Positions 1 through 4,370 of a stretch of 5,707 nucleotides of DNA are shown one piece after another. The notes below the pieces were generated by a model that saw only the letters and a program-made list of their open reading frames with translations, had not been told where the DNA came from and did not search any database. The translations under genes and the position numbers were made by a program. The DNA is from Syntrophales bacterium. Its GTDB lineage: Bacteria > Desulfobacterota > Syntrophia > Syntrophales > UBA2210. The DNA is taken from assembly GCA_028715865.1 (NCBI GenBank), contig JAQUQY010000101.1:1-5707 (forward strand), read 5' to 3'. Within the stretch, counting starts at the first letter, position 1; each line of letters starts with the position of its first letter.

Positions 1-977
1 CACCAGGATCGCTCATCTTTGGAATTGTAGCGTTCACGCATGGCCTTTGCCCAGATTCTGCGTGCGGCCCTCAGTTTGGCTATTTCCTCGAAGAAATCTA
101 TGTGAGCGTTGAAGAAGAAGGACAGCCGCGGGGCGAATTCGTCGACTTTGAGACCCTTGCGCCGGATCACGTCCTCAACGTATTCCATTCCGTCCCTGAG
201 CGTAAAGGCCAGCTCCTGAACCGCGGTGGATCCTGCTTCCCGAATGTGGTATCCGCTGATGGAAATCGTGTTCCAGCGTGGAACGTACTTGGTTCCGAAT
301 TCCACGGTGTCGCTGATCAGTTTGACTGAAGGATCGGGGGGACACATGAGAGTCTTCTGAGCGATGAATTCCTTCAGCATGTCGTTCTGAATGGTTCCGC
401 CGATCTTCGTCAGGGGAATGCCCTTGATTTCCGCGGCGGCGCAGTACATGGCCCAGAGGGCCGTCGCCGGGGGGTTGATCGTCATGGACGTGGTGACCTG
501 GTCCATGGGAATGCCGTCCACAAGCTGCATGAAATCTTCCAGCGTATCTATGGCAACGCCGCACTTCCCGCACTCTCCTCTCGCCTTGGGAGAGTCAGTG
601 TCGTAGCCCATAAGGGTTGGAAAATCGAAGGCCGTGCTGAGGCCCGTCTGGCCTTCCTTCAGCAGCATGTGCCAGCGCTCGTTTGTGGTCTTGGCGTCGC
701 CCATTCCGGCAAACATCCTGAAAGTCCAGTACTTGCCGCGATACCCCGTTGCCTGATTGCCCCTCAGGTAGGGATACTGTCCCGGATAACCGATATCATT
801 TTCAAAATTCATATCCTTGATGTCTTCCGGTCCGTATATTCTTTTTATTTCCAGGTCGGACACGGTCGACCACCGAGGCTTCTGGTCAGGATTCTTGGCA
901 ATGACCTTCTTGACCTCGTCTTCCCACTTCTGTCTCATTTTGCTGGAGCTCTCCAGCAGTTCCTTGGCAAAATACAT
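1..977 (-). CDS. Acyl-CoA mutase large subunit, isobutyryl-CoA mutase-like (partial, 3' end outside window)
   Basis: This is the N-terminal 325 residues of the TIM-barrel catalytic chain of the methylmalonyl-CoA mutase family, which uses adenosylcobalamin to shift a thioester group between neighbouring carbons. The frame is open from the ATG at 977-975 to base 3 without a frameshift. Conserved blocks include QTGLSTAFDFPT (110-121), GYDTDSP (124-130), TIQNDMLKEF (195-204), SISGYHIREAG (239-249) and FAPRLSFFFNAH (281-292). Anchored on these blocks, its numbering runs with Propionibacterium MutB. Tyr243 and His244 are kept. Tyr89 is replaced by Phe (FRMFAG) and Arg207 by Gln (IAQKT). In this family Arg207 holds the free carboxylate of methylmalonyl-CoA, and Phe plus Gln is the isobutyryl-CoA mutase pair, so a monocarboxylic acyl-CoA substrate is inferred. 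Position 75 (Gln), 78 (Gly) and 82 (Lys) also differ from MutB. The B12-binding domain would lie outside the window or in a separate subunit. The family assignment is secure; the exact substrate is not. Confidence 0.93.
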   Translation of the reverse strand, partial: MYFAKELLESSSKMRQKWEDEVKKVIAKNPDQKPRWSTVSDLEIKRIYGPEDIKDMNFENDIGYPGQYPYLRGNQATGYRGKYWTFRMFAGMGDAKTTNERWHMLLKEGQTGLSTAFDFPTLMGYDTDSPKARGECGKCGVAIDTLEDFMQLVDGIPMDQVTTSMTINPPATALWAMYCAAAEIKGIPLTKIGGTIQNDMLKEFIAQKTLMCPPDPSVKLISDTVEFGTKYVPRWNTISISGYHIREAGSTAVQELAFTLRDGMEYVEDVIRRKGLKVDEFAPRLSFFFNAHIDFFEEIAKLRAARRIWAKAMRERYNSKDERSW

Positions 978-985
978 ACGTTTCA

Positions 986-991
986 CCCTCC
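986..991 (-). promoter_or_regulatory. Ribosome binding site of the mutase
   Basis: Read on the minus strand this is GGAGGG, eight bases before the ATG at 977. It fixes the start of the mutase and gives the family's usual short N-terminal extension before the barrel. Confidence 0.8.
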
Positions 992-1017
992 TTCTGTTGA
1001 GTCTTATTGTCCTTTTA

Positions 1018-1049
1018 GATCATAGACTTCAAGCAACCAATCTATGATC
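1018..1049. repeat. Inverted repeat upstream of the mutase
   Basis: GATCATAGA (1018-1026) and TCTATGATC (1041-1049) are perfect 9-base inverted arms with a 14-base spacer. With one bulged base the arms extend to TAGATCATAGA and TCTATGATCCTA. The repeat lies about 40 bases before the mutase start codon. If transcription starts near the TATAAT at 1083-1088, it falls in the untranslated leader and could act as an RNA hairpin; otherwise it is an operator candidate. The word CTATGATC recurs at 1210-1217, which favours a protein-binding site. Confidence 0.6.
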
Positions 1050-1082
1050 CTAGTCAACTACTTACTGCTTGACCACCCGCGG

Positions 1083-1088
1083 ATTATA
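1083..1088 (-). promoter_or_regulatory. Candidate -10 box for the mutase
   Basis: The minus strand reads TATAAT exactly. No good -35 hexamer lies 16-18 bases upstream; the nearest TTGATC (1112-1117) is 23 bases away. A start near 1076 would give a leader of about 100 bases. The weak -35 would fit an activator-dependent promoter. A chance match is possible. Confidence 0.3.
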
Positions 1089-1301
1089 TGAGAAGTATCC
1101 CAGACCCACCTGATCAAAAACTTAAGCCGACAGGGGGAAAACAACTTGCCGGCCCTTAAATTGCAGAAGCAGCATTATGCAAGAAAAGACGGCCCGCAGC
1201 CGCCGGCCACTATGATCTGAATAACCAAGGGACCTGTTATTACGGAACCGCTTCTTTGTCAAGGTAAAAACTTTAAAACACGCGGGGAAAAAGAGATAAA
1301 A

Positions 1302-2300
1302 ATGGCGTCCGAACCATTGTTGATGAACCTGGAGAACAACGTATATCTCGAAGACGATGTACTTGTAATTATTGACCGCCGAAAACTACCCGGTATCGTT
1401 ACGCCTGTTTATTGCAGTAACGAGGAGGAAGTGGCTTCGGCCATTCGTGAAATGATGGTTCAGGGAGCCGGGGATATCGCCATCACCGCCGGCTTTGGCC
1501 TCTATCTTGCCGCCAGGGAACTGGAACGGAAGGGACGGGACCGGGACCGGGTTTCTCTGGAGAAAACAGCCTCCCTCCTGAGGGCAACGCGGCCCACGGG
1601 ATTCCATATGGCCGCCCTTCTCGATAAAATCATGGTGAGGATCGATGAGGCTCAAGACTCAATGAAGCCGTCGGAGATCATAATGAAATACCTCAACAGG
1701 GCCATGGAACGTCAGCGGGAGATTTCACGTCAGACAGGCTTTCACGCGGAACCGCTTATAACATCGGGCGATACCATCCTAACCCACTGTTTTGCCGGTC
1801 CCGGCCTGCTGTACATGTTCCAATACGCGAGAGACAAGGGCAAGGAAATCAATGTTATGTGCACTGAAACGCGGCCCTACCTGCAGGGCGCCAGGCTCAC
1901 GGCCTGGTCCGTAAGCGAAATGGGTTTCAATACTACCCTGATAACCGACAACATGGCAGCCTGGTGCATGTCCCGGGGAATGATACAGAAAGTTTTTACC
2001 GCGGCGGACCGTGTTGCAATGGATGGTACGGCGGCGAACAAGGTGGGAACTCTCCAACTGGCCATTTGCGCCCGGCATTACGGAATTCCATTTTACATAC
2101 TGGGTTACGGCGGCCCTGACCGGCGTACAAAAAAGGGCGAGGACATTCCCATAGAGGAGCGAGATGCCAGAGAGGTCCTTGAATTTCAGAGTCAGCCAAT
2201 CAGCGGCCCCAGGGTGAAGGGATACTACCCGGCTTTCGATCTCACGCCGCCTGAACTGATCGACGGCGTAGTCACTGCTTCAGGAATTCAGAAATATTGA
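1302..2300 (+). CDS. MtnA-like sugar-phosphate isomerase (eIF-2B alpha/beta/delta family)
   Basis: The 332-residue protein matches S-methyl-5-thioribose-1-phosphate isomerase, the methionine-salvage enzyme that converts an aldose 1-phosphate to a ketose 1-phosphate. Family blocks are TRPTGFHM (96-103), ILTHCFAG (159-166), ETRPYLQGARLTAW (189-202), LITDNMAAW (213-221), AADRVAMDG (234-242), ANKVGT (245-250) and IPIEERD (282-288). Cys163 and Asp236 line up with the catalytic Cys160 and Asp240 of the Bacillus enzyme. Two changes stand out. The canonical RGAPAIG loop is QGAGDIA (54-60), losing the Arg. The segment between the catalytic Cys and ETRP is about seven residues shorter, losing the usual GALATAGYG. 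Fold and isomerase chemistry are well supported, but methylthioribose 1-phosphate as substrate is uncertain; 5-deoxyribose 1-phosphate or another relative is possible. The ATG at 1302 has a loose GGGGA 13 bases upstream; ATG 1323 is an alternative. No other salvage gene is visible nearby. Confidence 0.88.
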   Translation: MASEPLLMNLENNVYLEDDVLVIIDRRKLPGIVTPVYCSNEEEVASAIREMMVQGAGDIAITAGFGLYLAARELERKGRDRDRVSLEKTASLLRATRPTGFHMAALLDKIMVRIDEAQDSMKPSEIIMKYLNRAMERQREISRQTGFHAEPLITSGDTILTHCFAGPGLLYMFQYARDKGKEINVMCTETRPYLQGARLTAWSVSEMGFNTTLITDNMAAWCMSRGMIQKVFTAADRVAMDGTAANKVGTLQLAICARHYGIPFYILGYGGPDRRTKKGEDIPIEERDAREVLEFQSQPISGPRVKGYYPAFDLTPPELIDGVVTASGIQKY

Positions 2301-2360
2301 AGGGTTATCCGGCGAATTTCTCAGCCCGATGATCCGTGACCGGCGCGCTGATAAATTCCC

Positions 2361-2576
2361 CTAATGCATACCCTCTTCGGAGCCCCTGTTATCAGGGCTC
2401 TGAAAGGAAAGTATAGATTCCGGGACGAGATAGCTTCTCATTTTCGAGGCGAAATATATCAGTATCCACATATCATCGGGTGTACGGTTACCTCTCCTGC
2501 CTACTACTTTCCCCTCAAGACCGTTTAAGGGATGTTTCGGATGGTCAACCACAACGATGGTTCCAAGTTCCATCAT
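2361..2576 (-). CDS. Small KOW/SH3-like protein, function unknown
   Basis: A 71-residue basic-to-neutral protein starting MMELGTIVVVDHPKHP. Residues 5-55 have the look of a small SH3-type beta barrel of the KOW kind. A first strand GTIVVVD is followed by a loop and GLEGKVVG (19-26), where a Gly precedes two hydrophobic residues as in KOW motifs. Then come WILIYF (37-42) and YLVPESIL (49-56). There is no signal peptide, membrane segment or cysteine. The frame is open upstream to 2663, but a strong GGAGGTG sits just before the tandem ATGs at 2576 and 2573, and the upstream residues are Arg-rich and low quality, so I start at 2576. It converges on the MtnA-like gene and diverges from the 105-residue gene. 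Such folds bind RNA or protein; no role can be assigned here. Confidence 0.65.
   Translation of the reverse strand: MMELGTIVVVDHPKHPLNGLEGKVVGRRGNRTPDDMWILIYFASKMRSYLVPESILSFQSPDNRGSEEGMH
2380..2400. repeat. Hairpin inside the 3' end of the KOW-like gene
   Basis: GAGCCCCTG (2380-2388), loop TTAT, and CAGGGCTC (2393-2400) form an eight-pair stem with one bulged C. It lies within the coding end of the minus-strand gene and 80 bases past the stop of the convergent MtnA-like gene. No T-run follows on either strand, so it is not a canonical intrinsic terminator, but it may act as a 3'-end barrier for the convergent pair. Confidence 0.35.
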
Positions 2577-2581
2577 TTTTT

Positions 2582-2588
2582 CACCTCC
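2582..2588 (-). promoter_or_regulatory. Ribosome binding site of the KOW-like gene
   Basis: The minus strand reads GGAGGTG, five bases before the first ATG and eight before the second. It decides the start against the longer open frame and is the best single argument that this small gene is real. Confidence 0.7.
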
Positions 2589-2602
2589 GCTTTCCGGGCG
2601 CC

Positions 2603-2622
2603 TTCGCGTAAGGATCCGCGAA
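2603..2622. repeat. Inverted repeat TTCGCG-N8-CGCGAA
   Basis: Perfect 6-base arms (2603-2608 and 2617-2622) surround an 8-base spacer. It sits 14 bases upstream of the KOW-like gene's ribosome binding site, so it is either an operator or a leader hairpin for that gene. Confidence 0.4.
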
Positions 2623-2727
2623 TATTGACCGATGTTTCGATGCCTGACTGAAACCGTTATCACAGTTGTGAAGAATATGCACGACTGTTTTCTTTTTTAT
2701 TGTTTTTTCGCCGGAGCGTATGGACCA

Positions 2728-2744
2728 ATACTCACCAGTATGAT
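2728..2744 (+). promoter_or_regulatory. Candidate -10 box overlapped by an inverted repeat
   Basis: TATGAT (2739-2744) is a plausible -10 hexamer for the 105-residue gene 34 bases downstream. ATACT-CACC-AGTAT (2728-2741) is a perfect short inverted repeat overlapping it, as an operator would. No good -35 is visible at the right distance, and both signals are short enough to be chance. Confidence 0.3.
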
Positions 2745-2765
2745 ATAGGTAGCACGAATTTCAAC

Positions 2766-2771
2766 AGGAGG
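2766..2771 (+). promoter_or_regulatory. Ribosome binding site of the 105-residue gene
   Basis: AGGAGG, followed by GG, lies six bases before the ATG at 2778. It shows that translation starts there and not at the upstream ATG of the same frame at 2700. Confidence 0.8.
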
Positions 2772-2777
2772 GGAAAG

Positions 2778-3095
2778 ATGCCTGACATGGAAATCAAAAT
2801 GCCCATCAAATTTCACGGGAATTATGTCGTTTCAATCCGCTGCGCGGACGAGGAAAACCGGGAGCGCTGCCAGAAGCTGACTATGAGAAAACTGTCTCCG
2901 GAAGAGCAGCAACAGGCCTACAAGAAAAAGGGCATCGACGAGCAGGACATGCCCACCCACCAGATCACATTCTACGACTTCGGCTGCAAGAGAATCATTG
3001 AAGGGAAGCTGATCGAGAATGAAGAGGACAGGGCCGTTTTTCGCGTCCAGGACAAGGAATACGGATTTTCTCCCTTCCGGCCGAGAGGGGCTTGA
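2778..3095 (+). CDS. Hypothetical protein, 105 residues, unrecognised
   Basis: I do not recognise this protein. It begins MPDMEIKMPIKFHGNYVVSI and is short, charged and soluble-looking. The N-terminal part alternates hydrophobic and polar residues and looks like beta strands. A charged helical stretch follows (about 28-53: many Glu, Gln, Lys and Arg). The C-terminal half reads as further strands (HQITFYDFG, KRIIEGKLI, RAVFRVQDKEYGF). Three cysteines occur, two flanking an acidic turn near residues 22 and 31 and one in FGCK, without a clear metal motif. There is no signal peptide or membrane segment. The strong ribosome binding site, typical codon use and dense length make it a real gene. It is transcribed away from the KOW-like gene across a 201-base spacer, so the two could share control. 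Confidence 0.8.
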   Translation: MPDMEIKMPIKFHGNYVVSIRCADEENRERCQKLTMRKLSPEEQQQAYKKKGIDEQDMPTHQITFYDFGCKRIIEGKLIENEEDRAVFRVQDKEYGFSPFRPRGA

Positions 3096-3150
3096 AAAAG
3101 AATTCTTTACTTCTCCCCTTTTAAGTATACTTCCGCGTGGTATAGCCTTA

Positions 3151-3197
3151 GAGGGAGTCCAGCCATTCCTTTAACACCAGGAACCACTGGACCCCTC
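3151..3197 (+). terminator. Long hairpin, possible terminator or structured leader
   Basis: The left arm is GAGGG, a bulged A, GTCCAG, CCA and TTCCT (3151-3170). The right arm is AGGAA, CCA, CTGGAC and CCCTC (3179-3197). This gives 5, 6 and 5 base pairs, interrupted by one bulge and a symmetric CCA/CCA internal loop, around an 8-base loop. The T6 run begins 14 bases after the stem, too far for a standard intrinsic terminator. It may still end the transcript of the gene that stops at 3095, or be a small structured RNA. Confidence 0.4.
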
Positions 3198-3323
3198 CCC
3201 GTATTCCCTGTTTTTTAATGCCCCAGGTCTTGCGTCGGGTGTTATCCGTAAAGCGAACGCGTAACTTCCTGATTTCCAAAATTTATACCATGAGCCAGGG
3301 ATGAATCCGTAAGAACGGGCCTA

Positions 3324-3352
3324 TTGACATGAAATTCTTCTTCATGTACTTA
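3324..3352 (+). promoter_or_regulatory. Candidate osmC-like promoter with operator in the spacer
   Basis: TTGACA (3324-3329) is an exact -35 hexamer. Seventeen bases on, TACTTA (3347-3352) is a poor -10. The inverted repeat ACATGAA-N7-TTCATGT (3327-3347) fills the spacer, where a repressor would block polymerase. OsmC/Ohr genes are often controlled by MarR-type repressors, but no such regulator is in the window. Confidence 0.3.
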
Positions 3353-3410
3353 CGCGACAATAAAGGAAATGTTGTCAGCTCAATTAAATCATCCCGGGAG
3401 GAACCAAACC

Positions 3411-3848
3411 ATGGCAAGAATGAAAACCATAGGCGTAGAAGCAAAAATGGATGAAAAGTTCAAGATTGAAGTTAAAGCCGGGGAGCATCTGATAATTGTT
3501 GACCAGCCAAAGGCGGGCGGCGGGATGGACGCGGGGGCAACCCCCCTGGAATATCTTTTCGCCTCGATGGCGGGCTGCATAGGAACCGTCGCCAGAATAA
3601 TCGCTACCCAGAAGCAGCTGCCACTCAGGGGCATGGAAATTAAAGTTGAAGGCGCCCTGGATCTTGAGACGCTGCTGGGCAAAAGCAAGGAAAACCGTGC
3701 GGGATTTCAAGCAATAAATGTGACTGTTGACATTGACGCCGATATGTCGCGGCAACAAAAGGAAGACTTCGTAAAAGAAATAGACAGCCGGTGCCCCGTT
3801 TCATGCAACATCGCCCACGCGACGGCTGTTTCCATTGAAGTAGCCTGA
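3411..3848 (+). CDS. OsmC/Ohr family protein
   Basis: A 145-residue cytoplasmic thiol protein of the OsmC/Ohr fold. The family includes organic hydroperoxide reductases and less-studied YhfA-like members. The N-terminal strands (1-30) lead to GGGMDAGATPLEYLFASMAGC (36-56). There Glu47 and Cys56 occupy the conserved helix that carries the peroxidatic thiol. The second family cysteine is Cys128 in CPVSC. Both reactive cysteines are therefore present and the length is normal, so it looks functional. An extra Cys132 lies four residues after the second one. The sequence resembles the broad OsmC group more than classical Ohr, so the peroxide role is inferred and the substrate is open. The ATG at 3411 follows GGGAGG (3396-3401) at nine bases. 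The frame opens earlier at 3369, but that start lacks a binding site. It is monocistronic, with long spacers on both sides. Confidence 0.93.
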   Translation: MARMKTIGVEAKMDEKFKIEVKAGEHLIIVDQPKAGGGMDAGATPLEYLFASMAGCIGTVARIIATQKQLPLRGMEIKVEGALDLETLLGKSKENRAGFQAINVTVDIDADMSRQQKEDFVKEIDSRCPVSCNIAHATAVSIEVA

Positions 3849-4020
3849 TAACTGTCAAGTATTTAGAGGCTTCCTGTCTGTCCGAAATCTTGAGCGTCCC
3901 TTTCTTTATCCTGGGGAAAACGTCGTCGGAAAACCCGGTTTATGGCTTTGCCGGGCGCCAGTGCCTTGTCACAGGTGAAGCTTCGCAAGGAATGATTGCG
4001 AATATGAAGTAACGAATGAA
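3849..4020. other. Non-coding spacer after osmC-like gene
   Basis: No gene is seen. CCCGG (3934-3938) and CCGGG (3951-3955) can pair across 12 bases but no T-run follows. The perfect hairpin TTCGCAA-GGAATGA-TTGCGAA (3982-4002) precedes the MITE-like repeat and may belong to the same repeat family. Confidence 0.45.
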
Positions 4021-4089
4021 GATGACATCGTAAAAAGTCTTTGAAACCATCGAATTAGATGGCTTTGTAAAAAGAGCCGCAGGCAAGGC

Positions 4090-4150
4090 GGGCAAATCCT
4101 GAGGAATGAGGCGCACATACGGTGCGTCGCAGTGACGAAGGATGAAGCCC
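4090..4150. repeat. Structured core of the MITE-like repeat
   Basis: Nested complementary blocks fold in register. GGGC (4090-4093) pairs with GCCC (4147-4150). ATCCT (4096-4100) pairs with AGGAT (4139-4143). GGCGCAC (4110-4116) pairs with GTGCGTC (4122-4128), with one G-T wobble, around the loop ATACG. Three stems in the right order are unlikely by chance and suggest selection for a folded DNA or RNA form. Confidence 0.55.
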
Positions 4151-4172
4151 AACGAAGCATCCGGTTATAATG

Positions 4173-4201
4173 CCGGAGGTCACACCCTCCGGTGCCTTTT
4201 T
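4173..4201 (+). terminator. Intrinsic-terminator-like hairpin inside the repeat
   Basis: CCGGAGG (4173-4179), loop TCACAC, and CCTCCGG (4186-4192) make a perfect seven-pair GC-rich stem. T5 starts four bases later (4197-4201). It could stop transcripts entering the PAS-LuxR gene from upstream. It lies 325 bases past the osmC-like stop, so it is a late terminator for that gene at best. Confidence 0.5.
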
Positions 4202-4212
4202 ACGAAGTCATC

Positions 4213-4370
4213 AATGAAGACTAGAATTACTTGCGTCATTTAAAACGTGACCGGGTACTTCGCCATGGCGTGATTCTACATAATCAGGTTTTTTCCGCAA
4301 TTAAAGGCTAAAACGATGCCGGATATTTTAATTGTCTAAAATTTCTATAGCTTCTTCGCGGTTGAATAAA
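4213..4370 (+). other. Leader region of the PAS-LuxR gene
   Basis: It contains the perfect palindrome CGCCATGGCG (4261-4270), then TGATT-N6-AATCA (4271-4286), GG and T6 (4289-4294). This is a weak terminator-like or operator-like cluster. An eight-codon reading frame with its own AAGG lies at 4316-4339. No clear -35/-10 pair was found. Confidence 0.4.
4316..4339 (+). other. Possible leader peptide MPDILIV upstream of the PAS-LuxR gene
   Basis: ATG at 4316, preceded by AAGG at eight bases, opens a frame of seven residues (MPDILIV) and a stop. The residues mimic the usual first strand of response-regulator receiver domains, but no receiver sequence follows. It is either a leader peptide coupled to the downstream gene, a relic of a lost receiver domain, or chance. 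Confidence 0.2.

Larger units (their letters stand above)
978..1301. other. Divergent control region between mutase and MtnA-like gene
   Basis: No coding sequence is supported in these 324 bases. The region separates two divergently transcribed genes and must contain the start signals of both. It holds the mutase ribosome binding site, a minus-strand TATAAT, an inverted repeat at 1018-1049, a third copy of the same 8-base word at 1210-1217, and a GC-rich stretch at 1190-1210. I found no convincing -35/-10 pair for the isomerase. Nothing resembles a cobalamin riboswitch, although the mutase needs B12. Confidence 0.6.
3096..3410. other. Spacer between the 105-residue gene and osmC-like gene
   Basis: No gene is supported in these 315 bases. 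The spacer holds a 10-base palindrome AAGTATACTT (3123-3132), a strong hairpin (3151-3197), a T6 run at 3211-3216, an inverted repeat at 3327-3347, and the OsmC ribosome binding site GGGAGG (3396-3401). Confidence 0.6.
4021..4212. mobile_element. MITE-like repeat, 192 bp, no coding capacity
   Basis: The left end GATGACATCGTAAAAAG (4021-4037) and the reverse complement of the right end (4196-4212), GATGACTTCGTAAAAAG, match at 16 of 17 bases. AATGAA flanks the element directly at 4015-4020 and 4213-4218, as a target duplication would; the match extends to AATGAAGA if the first two terminal bases are counted. The inside holds CCATC-N6-GATGG (4047-4062), a long imperfect hairpin (4090-4150) and a terminator-like hairpin (4173-4201). 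There is no open frame of note. From memory, related GTAAAAAGTC-type repeats are scattered through deltaproteobacterial genomes. A non-autonomous element moved by a transposase elsewhere is the best reading; a REP-type repeat is the alternative. Confidence 0.6.

Noticed and set aside
175..573. A 132-codon minus-strand frame inside the mutase region
   Set aside because: It runs in another frame over the mutase, whose own frame is open for 325 codons with clear family motifs; the product is rich in Arg, His and Gly with no recognisable domain.
669..1047. Two plus-strand frames over the mutase start
   Set aside because: They are antisense to conserved mutase blocks and to its ribosome binding site, and have no binding site of their own.
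1190..1210. GC-rich stretch with GGCC at both ends as a terminator
   Set aside because: Only about four pairs form cleanly, and the T-rich sequence follows on the strand opposite to any gene that would end there.
978..1301. Cobalamin riboswitch upstream of the B12-dependent mutase
   Set aside because: I searched by eye for the conserved B12-box and found none; the only strong structure is the 1018-1049 inverted repeat.
1779..2199. Minus-strand frames under the MtnA-like gene
   Set aside because: They are shadows of a gene with strong family conservation; no start signals.
3384..3858. Three minus-strand frames under the osmC-like gene
   Set aside because: The plus-strand frame carries both OsmC cysteines and a good ribosome binding site; the antisense products show no domain.
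3940..4160. Minus-strand frames of 63-70 codons across the repeat
   Set aside because: They cross the inverted end and hairpins of the MITE-like element and lack a binding site; repeat structure explains the sequence better.
4021..4212. CRISPR array
   Set aside because: The repeated parts are inverted ends and nested hairpins, with no regularly spaced direct repeats.
4271..4294. TGATT/AATCA stem followed by T6 as an intrinsic terminator
   Set aside because: The stem is only five AT-rich pairs, too weak for a confident call; it is mentioned only within the leader region.
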